Positions 1 through 11,300 of a DNA stretch of 64,000 nucleotides are shown in pieces. The notes under the pieces are model-generated. The model was not told the DNA's origin, made no database searches, and saw only the letters and a list, made by a program, of their open reading frames with translations. A program made the position numbers and the translations under genes. Positions within the stretch are counted from its first letter, which is position 1. Every line of letters begins with the position of its first letter. Source of the DNA: Numida meleagris (Eukaryota > Chordata > Aves > Galliformes > Numididae). The stretch lies in assembly GCF_002078875.1 (NCBI RefSeq), contig NC_034410.1:102040556-102104555 (forward strand). Reading direction: 5' to 3'.

Positions 1-835
1 AGTAGGCAACTGTCAGTTTTTTTTTCTTTATGCAAAAGTATCTAAGATTGCTGTGGCTGGACACTGAGCATTCTTCCCTGTTCCTCCCTCTTTACTTCTC
101 AGTTACTTCTCGTAATTCAGAGGTGCTTGTATATACTTATTGACTCACTTTCTTGGCTGATGATTAAATTTCTCTTATTTGAATGTATTTTTTATGAAAT
201 AAAAGGAAATTGTAACAAGATGTTCAAGCATTGATACTCAAGAGGAGGTTTAGTACTGAAAGTGAGTGTAAATAACTTATTTTCATAACAACTTCAATCA
301 AATGGTATTTTTTTTTTTACTGCGTATTAACAAACATGTTTTGTTAACAATGTTCTTCAGAAAAGTAACAGATGGAACTGATGGTAACTCTTATTCTAGT
401 AAGACTAGAATGTTTTTCCTCATTGCAGATTTGTCTAGGGAAGTAGTTTTTCTGTACTGTATGGTGTGTATGGTATATTTCTTGACAGGGCCACATCCAC
501 ACTAGAAGCAGTTCTGTGATATACTGTAGAAGTTTTCCTGTACTGGTAAGCTCTTCCTTGAATGGAAGTGGCTTAGATTATTTTTATAATGTATGTTTTT
601 GTTATCATAGTGATGTCTCTAATTTTAACACTGCTGAAGGCAGAAGTTTCTAACTAGCAAGATAAACAGGCAAAATAATGAAACTAGGGGGTTAAAAAAA
701 TTAGAAACTGTAGTAAGTCCCAGTGAACTGTGAATGCTTCATACTTAAAACATTTCTTGTGAGTGAATTTGAGAGACTGATAGCAGAATATGAGAATGTT
801 ATTTTAAATTTTGATGTGCTTGTTCTTCATTTCAG
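1..835 (+). other. IMPACT: IMPACT final intron (partial)
   Basis: AT-rich non-coding sequence ending in a pyrimidine-rich tract and a TTCAG acceptor at 831-835, directly before the recognisable last exon of IMPACT. I looked for the preceding IMPACT exon, which encodes the end of the conserved UPF0029 domain, and did not find it here. The intron therefore starts before the window. No repeat of note was seen. Confidence 0.7.
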
Positions 836-907
836 GAAGAATCATCCAAACCAGCAGGAAAGAGCAAAAAGATAAGGAAGGAGAACAAGAAGAGAACAGA
901 ACACTAA
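836..907 (+). CDS. IMPACT: IMPACT, terminal coding exon
   Basis: This 72-base exon reads EESSK... then a lysine-rich run and ends ...NKKRTEH before a TAA stop at 905-907. From family knowledge, vertebrate IMPACT ends in the same way: EESSK, a basic stretch, then a terminal EH. IMPACT is a cytoplasmic regulator of translation. It has an N-terminal RWD domain and a C-terminal ancient YigZ/UPF0029 domain, and it competes with GCN2 for GCN1, so it damps eIF2-alpha phosphorylation during amino-acid stress. Only the tail, downstream of both domains, lies in the window. In mammals IMPACT lies just upstream of HRH4 on the same strand, which supports both assignments here. The exon follows a good AG acceptor and starts in phase 0. 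Confidence 0.9.
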   Translation, partial: EESSKPAGKSKKIRKENKKRTEH

Positions 908-3900
908 TATACTAATTTATTTTTTAAAACTATAAAAGATTACTTTGCACATATTTATAGAAAGGAAACATGGACATTAATGCCTTATCAAATACAAAGT
1001 TTTGTATTTGAAAGAGAATTTAGTAAAGCTATATCTGTTTTTCATCTTGTTCTGTGATTTCTTTTGCTGTTCTACTACAGAACTGAGACACAACTTTTTA
1101 TATGCTTGTACCATTTCCTCCCCTCAGTGATGGCTGATTGAAAGTGCAGATTGTTTAACCATTACAGAGTTCAAACTCACCCATCTGCCTTGTGTTAGAA
1201 CTTGAATTCACTAGTTTGTGTATTGATGGTGAGACTGAAGTTATTTGAAGGCCAAGATTGCTTACGAAATTTAAAATTTTCAATACCTAATAGTAAAACT
1301 GGTGGCTGATGTTATATGCATTGAAGAACCTGGTCCTGCTTATGCAGTTCTCATGCTAGTTAGGACCTGCCTGATGACATAATGAAGGAACATGAGTGAT
1401 GAATTAAGAAATATGGAGAAATTTCTTCAATATTTCTTTGAGGATTTTACTCTGAGAAGCAGACTCCAGGAACATGTTGAAAACTTGAAGATTAAGTGTT
1501 GTGTAACTAAAAGAACCAGTGATTTCAACAAAGAATATGGGGATTTTGAAATCAGACTGTTACAGCTAGTCATAAACATTAGTAAACATTCTGAAATTAG
1601 TTCTGTAGATGAGGGAAGAAAAAGAATCAGAAATGGTTGGATTTTCTACTCATGTATTAATAGCTTCCAGACTTCTCTCTGGAGCATGAAAAAGAAATTA
1701 CATATTGCAATTTAGTTACTAATTTTTATTTTTTAATAATTTTTTTTGTATCTTTCATTTGCAGAAGATGAAATTTAATTATGTTTTTTCTTTTTTTTTT
1801 TTTCCCTCAAGTTGATTTCTCAACTTTGTGATTCATTAATATTAGCATTTGAGTCACAGATGTGTTCTTAGGTACACCTGATGTACTTCACTTATATAGT
1901 AACATCAGAGTTGTGAGTATCCTTAATGACATTTCTCTGGCAGTAGATACATAATTTAAAGGTGTGTTTGTAAGCCTAGCTTATTTAACCACTCCTTTGG
2001 TATACACCTTTTGGCTGGTATGTTTTTCCACTTAACTGTTCGCTGCAGCTGTTCAGTGTGGATTCCCTAGAAAACTTTGTGCAAGGCAAACTTCATCTAA
2101 TTAAAGTTACTACTCCAGAGTTTGGTATAGCAAGAGAAATATTCCTTAAGCATTTTGGTAACTTGAAACATACCACTAAAATATGCAATTTAAAAACAAA
2201 CCCACACGGATATTATCATAGACTTTCTAGCAGATGGATCCTGCTCTGATCTGCTGAAACAATTTTATGCAGTTCTATTACCTCGTCTGCCTTTTAAAAC
2301 CCTTCTGGTTCAGCCTTAACATCTGTACTTGCTATACCAGAATAGCAGTCTTCCCAGGGAAGGAATTGCATTTATTATTGTATGTACCAGTCTTAGCTCT
2401 TTTTGGGTCATGGAAGTACTTGTCCATAGATTGTCTTATTGATGGACTCTTCTGGAGTCAAAATGTTGCCATTCACATATTGACCTAAGTATTCCAAATT
2501 TCTAGTGCTTTTTTGGAAGAATGAAATTGCTGCAGTTACCTAATATGGAAAACAGGTGAATTGCGAGATGTTCTGCTGCCACAGACTCAATTCCACCTGT
2601 GGTGGAACTGTGGTAATGCGTGACCTTTTTTCAAAGAGTGTCGAGAACCAACAGCTGATTTGGAAAATCTGAGCTTTTATATGTTCAGCCGGAGGTTTGT
2701 GACCACTAGGTGTTTTTTCTTTTTTTAACCTTCTGGCAATTGCTGTCCCTTGTCCTCAAGAACCTCAAGTTTCAGTACTGCATGATGGCAAAACCTAAAA
2801 ACCCCAAAATGGAAGAAACAAGTTGTTGATAACTGCATTGTAGGTCATCCAATCAGTGAGAGAAATGAATGCTCTGTAACTTAAAATGGTGGTAACAGAC
2901 CACTGAAAGTAGATTATCAAAATGAAAATGAGCTTTTGTTTTCACCCTACTTCATTCAGTAGGAACATGAAGTGCTGGCTAGCTGTCCTGTGGACGTTTT
3001 TGGTTAGAAAAGTTGTAGCCTCTTCCTTTTTTTTTTTTCTGCAAGTTTCAAGTTTGAGCTTCTTTATTCTAAGAATGCTTTCATGTGGCTTTCCAGAAGA
3101 GTTTTGCAACACTGGGTTTTGTCCTTAGAAAGTAGGCCCCGTGACCTTTAAAAACCTTGTGATATTTCTTTTTGATTGTTGGCTGTGCTTCATGGAGGCT
3201 GTATCCTACTGCTTGGCTGAATACAATAGTTTCTGCTTTGTAGTACAGAGAATGTTAGAGTAGCAGTGGCAATACGTGGCAGGATCAAAATTTTGGCACT
3301 TTGTATTGTGGTTGAAGTACCTGAGACGTGTTAGGACGTCCACGCTGGGACTGGTACTAAGGGACAGAAATAACCTACTGTGTGTAGAGCAGAGTGGCAG
3401 TGGACACGAGGAATATATTTTGATCCTTACACTTTTATCATTGCGTGTAGTGCCGTTGGCTAGTAAACAAACAGGAACATAACTTCCTTAGAATTGGGTT
3501 TTTATGTTGCTGACAAATGACTTTTGGTTTCAAGATAGGGTCTTAAAGCTATAGCCTCTAGTTTTTCTGGTTTGCCTTTTCTGATAGGTATGTGTCACCG
3601 TTTTTGCAGGTTTCTGTAGTGAAGCTCAGTTGAGCAGAAAAAGCAAAAACTGCTTTTGATAGTGGGAAAGGAATGAATTTTTGCACTCAGCTGAAGTGTG
3701 CTGACATGAAGTTAGCTTTAGATAAAGCACATCTTCCTCCCGTGCCAGGTAGCAAGTCTGGGGTCAGCCTTTGCTTTTGAGTAAGTTAAAAATCTAACTT
3801 GGAGGGTTTTACAGGAGCACAATCTCCATGTTCCTGCTGAGCGCATTATTCTAAATTATGATATTCTGAACTTCTGCTACTAAATGATGTAATAATCTCA

Positions 3901-6850
3901 TCTATCAATGTAAACTGTGAGAATTAAGTCTTTAACTTGTAGGAAAATAAATAAGGATCTAGAGGAACACGTAAAAAAATCAGTTAAAGCAGAGTGGGAC
4001 ACAGTGTTCTTCTTGAAGGTTCAACCTGTAAATAACTTCCGTGAACTAGCAAGTGGGATCTAGCAAGGGAAAGAGGTTACAAAAGAGGCTTGCAGCAGCT
4101 TTACTTTTACAAATAATGTTCTAATAAAATGTATAATGTTAAAGTGAAGCAGCAGTTTTAACAGTGAGTTTTTGTTGTCAAATACTGTAAATTTGTTTCG
4201 TAAAATATAGGCTTTATATGTATTCCCCAATTAGGAAATAGTTATAAGTTTCATTAGCTGGAACAAAAGAAGAAAATGATTCTGTGATTATAGTGAACTG
4301 TTACAGTGAGCTTTGCTTTACTGGAAATGAATCAGAAGCACAACTGAAACTTGATGTACTATTATGGGATCCCTGTCTCCTCTGAGGTGGTATCAGAATG
4401 TTTTATTTTTTCTCTGTTGCTCAAACTTAAGTGAGTAGAACAAGAGGTTTTTATCTCATTTGTCTGGTCACATTATTTCTTTGGCAAAGTGCCTTCTAAA
4501 GAAGTGCCAGCTGGTTAACCTGTAAAACTTCAAGGAGAAGAGCATTAATATATTCAAGACAGTCTAGAAATGGAGAAGAACTGTCATTTTTGCTAGAAGT
4601 TGTGGCACGGAATATTTCATTTACATTTCCTAATGGATGTGTAGAACTATTCCATGCTGAAGTATGGAAAGGTCACCTCCCACCTGCAGCTTTCTAAAAG
4701 GAAGACCTCTGTAACAGCAGCAGAGGAGTTTTGAACTGTTTGTGATTTCTTGGACAGGTAAAGTCTAAACATTTCAGTGAGCAGGTGGTTGGGGGTGGTT
4801 CTTTTACTGTTTGCCATGTGTTCTTGATAAATGCTTGGGAAAGAAAGAAGGGAAAGAGGAAGCTGTAACTTTTACTTATGGATCCTTTTGGTGTCTTAAT
4901 CTGTGCTTGTTTATTTATTGTCTAGCATGCCTATTTGAATAGAAATTGCCTATCCTTTTTATAGGATTAGCATCGAACATGTGCCCCCTTGACTCCAGTA
5001 GAAAATCAGAAGTTTATTCGGTACCTACTTAAGGTATTTTTCTAGTGAGACAAGTTTTCCCAACTGGTTTAATGATAGTTAAAGTCACATATGCAAAAAA
5101 AATCTGCTAAAAGCTCATGTAGTGTGTCTTCCATTAAACATCACTTAAACTGACGATGTTTCTAAAAATAAACGCGCATAATCTTGCTGATTGATGTAGA
5201 TTACCTTCTGGATGTGAACCAGATTAGTTACGTGGCATTGTGACTTGTGCAAAATAGGTTTCTGATCTTGGATACATTCATATGGCACATGATGGCAGAA
5301 TTCATACCTTTAGGAGCTTTCTGCGCATAGATTTTCCAAGCTTGATGTGGAAGAGTTAAGTATCCAAGATTATGAGAAATACTGTACTTTTCATTTCCTT
5401 CCACTGACATACTTTAAGGGGAATTAGGCATTAATTAATAGATTTTGAGAAGCATGCTAAGCATTGTATTCCTCTTAGGGTTGAGGAAACAAGCAAAGAG
5501 ATCAAGTAATGCACCGAAAAGTTGCACGGGGTCTGCTGGGACCAGAAGTGGAGCCCAGAATTCTCAGGTTCCCAGCGGGTCCTTGGACCATTAATTGTTA
5601 CTGTGCTGAAGCTGATGTTTTAGTTCTTGCAGTAGTCCAAGGGAATACAAATGTCATTGGAAAGCAAGAAAATTCAAAGTGATACCATATTTATTAGCTT
5701 AATTTTTTCTGCACATCGTCAGCAAGGTTTAGCACTGACAATTTCTGCTTCATGACTTGTCTATTTGCATGTTTTTACATGATGTTCTCTTGGAGCATGG
5801 TTTGAATCTATGATTTTTTTTTTTTCTACTTTTCTAAGATTTTTGCAGTGTTTTGATTGTCATGGGGCTTTTGGGAAATTGTAACAAATGCTCTTCTTCC
5901 AGGACTGCTGACCTAGGGGATCTATAGGGAGTTGATTCATCAGAAGTCAACCTGCAAAAGCCCATCTCAAGCTGGCATTTCTGGCTGTTTGGGGACATGT
6001 TAAGAATCAAAGGTATATCCAAAAGTTTCCAGCAGTAAAGAATGCTTAAGAGGTTGGGCGTTCTTGTGTCTTCTGCATTTGGGAAGGGAGGAGTGTGGCG
6101 AGTATGGAGAAGTCCGTTCCAGGGCCACTTTCTGACTGAGGGCAAGTAAACTTTTTGTGTACTTTCCTCCAGGAGACGTGACCATGCAGTTTATGGCACC
6201 CAGTCATGAAGCTGTGAAGCAGGTTTGTCGTGTGCAAGTGAGCTGCCCTGGGTTCAGTGCTTCCTCCCATGAGTTGTGACTTAGAATGCATGGGGGTGGG
6301 CTGTAGCTCCATGATAAAGGTGAGACTGGTCAAAAAGGACTGGTAACATTACATATAAGGAAAGGGAGAGTGAGTATAACTGGGATGTGCTAACAGTTTG
6401 CAGAGGATCTGAGATTTGTCAGTAAACGATTTCCCTGCTGTTCTCTGGCTTCGAATGCACAGGAGTTACCCTCCTTAGAGGCCTATGGGACTCAGAGGCC
6501 TTGTGATGTCTTTTCTTATCAGTAACTGGCAGGAGCAAAAACTCTTGGAGTAAGAAGGTGATTTTATCAAACAAAGTGAAAATAAAATAGTTGAAGGTCA
6601 CTTCTGGTAGCATATCAGTGCCTTGAGCCACGATTCACCAGAGGTGGGAGGGGCACACCAGCAGTATGTTTTGCTGTGTCCTTATCCTCTTCCTTAGGCT
6701 ACTGGCTGCTGAGGCAAACAGGATACAGAGTTAGATGAACCCTGAATTTGACCTCAATTTTCCTTTCAGTATCTGAGACGTCAAACTTCATGTCGATCAG
6801 CCTCAGTACTGCTAGTAGAAGATGGGCAACAGCTACTATCTAATGCATAA
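908..6850 (+). other. IMPACT 3' UTR and intergenic DNA
   Basis: The 3' UTR of IMPACT begins here, but I cannot fix its end. Candidate poly(A) signals AATAAA occur at 3946-3951 and 4123-4128, among others. A 107-codon ATG-initiated open frame lies at 1392-1715, but I recognise no family and it may be chance or part of the UTR. The overlapping minus-strand frames around 5834-6333 show no domain. No tRNA, other gene or clear repeat was seen. Confidence 0.4.
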
Positions 6851-6930
6851 ATCTATAGAACAGCCTGAGTTGGAAGGGATCCGCAAGGATCATCAAGCCC
6901 AACTCCTGGCTCCACACAGGAATGCCACTA
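6851..6930 (-). repeat. CR1 LINE 3'-end fragment
   Basis: On the plus strand the sequence reads as an antisense CR1 3' end: a decayed TCATAGAA-type start, then the stretch around TTGGAAGGGAT and the 'catcaagcccaactcctg' motif. It is short and old. Confidence 0.65.
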
Positions 6931-8050
6931 GCCTAAGTGTGTTTTCTACATCTCCAGTGTAACCTGGTAAGGAGATTAAGCTTAAAGCAGAAATTGACAT
7001 GCATGCTGTGCAGTTATATGTACAGATAACAAAGTTTTGTACTTTTGTACTGCTGCCATTCAAACACTCAGCACAAGTGCTTTGCAAATGCTAATGAATT
7101 TGTTCCCACAACAGAAGCTCAGACATGGTGGCCAACATTTTTCAAATGTAAGTATCTAAAATTAGACACTAAAGTGTTTTTAGAACCTGTAGTAAATATG
7201 ATTGATTTTTTCTACAGCTGTGGACTGCTCGCAGCTCTCTGCAAGTGGCTTTATTACTTATACCAAATTTAAGCTCTTCAGGAAAACTCATGATTTCTCC
7301 CACCTGCGTGGAAGGAGAAGCCTAGTCCTATAAAAGTTAATTTCAGAACTCCCATTCACACTAACAGAGTTGTCATTTCTTCTCTGTATTCTGGGGTGGT
7401 AGCAACCTGTGTCACTCAGGCTGCTACAGGTTGTTTTGAAATTGATTTCTGAGCCATTCTGAGCCATTACTGTTTAGCTGTTCTGGTAAGGGAGCGTGAG
7501 TATGCTTATACGCAGGGTACCAGCTTTCAGAAGAGGAGGAAGAACAGCTGCAACAGTGAGGTGAACCACGCCTTTGGTCAGCAAAAACATACCACAGACT
7601 TGCTGAAATACAGTTACATTAGGATGAAATTAGAAATGTAACATAAATCAAATTTTCATAAGGCTATGAACCTGAGATTAAGAAATAGTTTCCTGAAATA
7701 GTTGAGGTCTATAACGGTAATGAGCAAAATGTTTCTGAGAGGAAGGGAGGGAAAATGAGGGAGAGGAAAGAGAGAGAATCTTCCATCAGCCCTCATGACC
7801 TCCCAAGATAAGTGTCAAGTTGCATAAACAAGAGCTTACATTTTAAAATATGAGCTTTGAAGTACTGAGCTATGAGCTTTGAAGTACTGCATATCTCATC
7901 TGGTAACTCTTCTACAGATGCTTACAGATGTGTGTTTATTTATTACAATTTTAAAAATTTCTGAAAAACATTTTGCTGGCATCAGAACATCAGTTTTTTC
8001 CTCTTGACTCAATTTTTTGGATGCCTGTTAGCCTTTTTGTCTCAGCTGTC
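6931..8050. other. Upstream region of HRH4 copy A
   Basis: Non-coding sequence that should hold the promoter and 5' UTR of copy A. A purine-rich tract at about 7738-7775 and an imperfect local duplication of 'tatgagctttgaagtactg' at about 7850-7890 are visible. I see no clear TATA box or CpG island. Confidence 0.35.
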
Positions 8051-8089
8051 ATGAATCTTTTGGACAATGCAAGTTTCTTCCTGGACTGA
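8051..8089 (+). promoter_or_regulatory. Possible upstream ORF of HRH4 copy A
   Basis: An out-of-frame ATG at 8051 opens a 12-codon frame ending at TGA 8087-8089, just before the probable receptor start at 8100. It overlaps the alternative in-frame ATG at 8067. If the mRNA leader includes this stretch, the small frame could lower translation. This is inference from position only. Confidence 0.25.
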
Positions 8090-8099
8090 ACTGACCTGG

Positions 8100-8355
8100 A
8101 TGCCCAACGTGCACAACAGCACGGCCGAAACTCCATGCATGATGGGACCCTGTAACGGGACGTCGTCCCCGGAGACATCGACCCCACAGTTTTCCCTGGG
8201 TGTGTTGGTGCTCTTGGCTCTGCTCATGGTGCTGCTAGCTCTGGTCACGATCCTTGGAAACGTCCTGGTGATCCTTGCTTTCATCTTGGACAGAAATCTC
8301 AGGCATCGGAGTAACTATTTCTTTCTCAACCTTGCCATTTCTGACTTTGCAGTGG
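8100..8355 (+). CDS. HRH4: HRH4 copy A exon 1
   Basis: Encodes the extracellular N-terminus, TM1 and the first part of TM2, ending ...SDFAV plus the first base of a glycine codon. The donor GTAAG is at 8356-8360, in phase 1. The frame continues open for about 43 codons into the intron, so the splice call rests on the donor and on the receptor sequence resuming in exon 2. Confidence 0.88.
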
Positions 8356-11300
8356 GTAAGTTGCAACAGAAGGCATGTAAAGTTTGCTTTCCAACACTCT
8401 TAGAGGGAGCAGGGGGTCTTCTGCAGGTGGGTAGTTTCTTGTTGGAGCAATATTTCCCAGCTATGTGGCATGGGGAATGGTAAGGAATGATGGAAGTTGG
8501 GTTAAGTGTTTCAGCAGCCTGTTGTGTCTCAAAATGCATCATAATGAGATAATGTATCATTTTTCGTATAAATACTTGTAATGTTCCTTATTTTTCAGAT
8601 ATACGTTATCATAGGGAATGGGTCTGACCAGGTTTTGGCTGGGATAGCCAAATCTATGTAAATAGATAACGTTTAATGTTGTTGTTGTTTCAGGAAGAAA
8701 CAAACCACTACTATATGTGAACCAATAGGGAATAATAAAAAGTGGGAGTTGTCTCTAATGAGTCAACTGAAGACTAAATAATCAAACCACATACCGTGTA
8801 CATTATCTGGGGCATCTTGCATATGTTGTTGACATATTCTATTTCAATCTACTGTAGCACAATAATCAGATAATTACTTAAGGTTTGCAACTAAATAGTG
8901 AATAATATTTTTAAATATTTTGCCGAACATTGTGCTATCTAGATTTCTTAGGAATGTGTGTTTGTATCAGTAAATAAAAATAGCAAATCAAACTATTTTC
9001 AAGAAGCTTATTATATATCTATATAGGTAGGAACGCAGTTTATTTTGAAACTTAGGAGAAAAAAATATAGTTAAAAAGCTAGTGTAATGTGAAATTGAAG
9101 AGTGATGTATTGAAATGATCTGAACTGTTAAATGGCCCTGTCAGTAAATGTGCATGTAAATGAATGGTTATGGATACAAGCGGCTCTTTTCATGAAGTCT
9201 GTATTCTGACTTGTCACAGTGCAACAAAATCTGAGACCATTTTTATTCTGTATATTGTTTGGAACCCTTCCCGTGTAAAGATGATGACTTTTTCCAACTG
9301 CCTTGTCATGCTGCAGAGCTCTTGCTGCCTGCTGTATGGGTGTACCCCAAGGATCTTTGAAGCACCCTCTAATCACCTGTTGATCTTGCTCTCAAATAGG
9401 ACGATGCTTTGCACAGAAACTGCAGCGGTCTTATCACTTGGATAGGTGCAGTTGAGTCAAAACACCTCATTGTAGCTAAACGGCAAATCATCAGGGCTAA
9501 GGGAGTCCTGTGGATGTAAGCTGGAGCCTGTCACGTCCCTTTGCTGGTGTTCCTGCCTCTGTTGCTCTCAAGTCCTCTTCTGCCAGACAGTGCCCTGTGC
9601 CCTGAGCCTTTGTCAGTGGCAGCAGTTCCCCCACTGCAGTACAGGGCTCCTTATCAGTCATGAGAGGAAAAAAACTGCAGTGACTATAAAACCAGTTGAT
9701 GATGATCTGTCATCCTGCTCACAGTCTTGCACCATATTGAACAAGTACTGTCCTCTAGCTGAGAAGTATGAAATATTCTCTGCCAAGAAAAGAAGTACAG
9801 CTTACCTGGCATTATCTGCTTTCCACAAATTTGTTTGGTGACACTTGTCTAGTTTTCCATTCTGAACTTGATTACAAGCTTTGCATACGTTAGCATCAAA
9901 CTGATGTGTAGTTCAGTTCTGTAGCTTTGCAATCTAGAGTTGGGATATGCCTAGATTATCTCTAATTTCTCCTGGATTCTAATTGCTAAAGGAATGTATA
10001 TTTATCCTTGCAGAGTCCTTTCCTTTTTTCTTCTAACACATGTAATCTGTCTTTTGATCTTCATCAACTTCTGCTCCATCTCTTTGCTTCTGGACCTACA
10101 ACAAACAGAGAATTCTTGATTCATAGTAGAGAGGGAGAGCAAGAGGAATTGAGAGTTTCTGTTTCCCCAAAAATCTTAGAGTCTCTTCAGTACCTTTTAC
10201 AGCAGTGTAGTGTATTACGAACTAAACCTAAAATTATCTAAATACCTTAAACATAGGAATGTCACTGGTGCCTGTGATGTGGCAAAGTGTTCACTGGTTG
10301 CATGAGAATGCAGAGGCTTCTACCTGGTAATTTCAGACAGTATCACTTTTTTGTCAGATACCATGGAAATGTTTTTGTGCTTGCATAGTGCTGACTGTGG
10401 TGCTTACTGACATGTGCAATTTATTTATTATATAGGTGTCTTCTGCATGCCACTATACATCCCTTATGCCCTGACAGGGACCTGGCACCTGGGAAGAGGA
10501 CTATGCAAGCTCTGGCTTCTTATGGACTATCTTGTGTGCTCAGCTTCAGTGTTTAACATTGTCCTTATCAGCTACGACCGTTTCCTGTCAGTTACAAAAG
10601 CCGTAAGTACATTTCTAATTCTTTCTTCATGTATTTTGAGACTTTTGTAAAACTCAGTATTCACAAATAGCCCAGAAGCTAAGCCATCCCTTGCTGTTGT
10701 ACTGTTACTGTATTGGAGAAACTCTGATGCTTCAGTATATTGTAATAGGCGCATAAACTGTGGCAGAAATATGCTTTTTCCTGGCATCTCAAAATTTTCC
10801 CAAGCATGCAATGTTTGCAAAGACTTCATAGAGATTGGGTAGACATGAGCAACTAAGTTCTCTGAAGATGTTTTCTGTCAGATACACTTCAACAAATTAT
10901 ACTGGAAGGAAGAGTTTTCCTATATGTTTCCCAGCTGTAGGTGCTGTGGCATTGGGACTTAGAGAAAAGATTAAAGCCTTTCTCATGATTTCAGTATTTC
11001 CCTCCTTCTGTCAGGACTAGAAACTATTTTGTTACTCTACAGAGGCAGTAGGAGTGTGGAGTACCTGGACTTTGGTCATTAAAGAGTGGTAAAAAAAATT
11101 TGGGTTGAGTCAAGGAGGGGCAGAATCACCTTCCTTGCCCTGCTGGTCACACTTCTCTTGACACAGTGGTTGGCCTTGTGGGCTGCAGTCACACTCTGCC
11201 GGTTCATGTTGAATCTTTCATCAATTGACACCCCCACATGCTTCTCCTCAGGGCTGCTCTCAAGCCATTATCGCTCTCTACAACTCTCTGAAAGGAGGCT

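Noticed and set aside
5834..6333. Overlapping minus-strand open frames of 60-100 codons
   Set aside because: No domain, no splice context and mutual overlap; chance frames are likely.
8356..8483. Open frame running from exon 1 into intron 1, present in both receptor copies
   Set aside because: It passes a consensus GTAAG donor and gives no receptor-like sequence. Its presence in both copies follows from the conversion tract.
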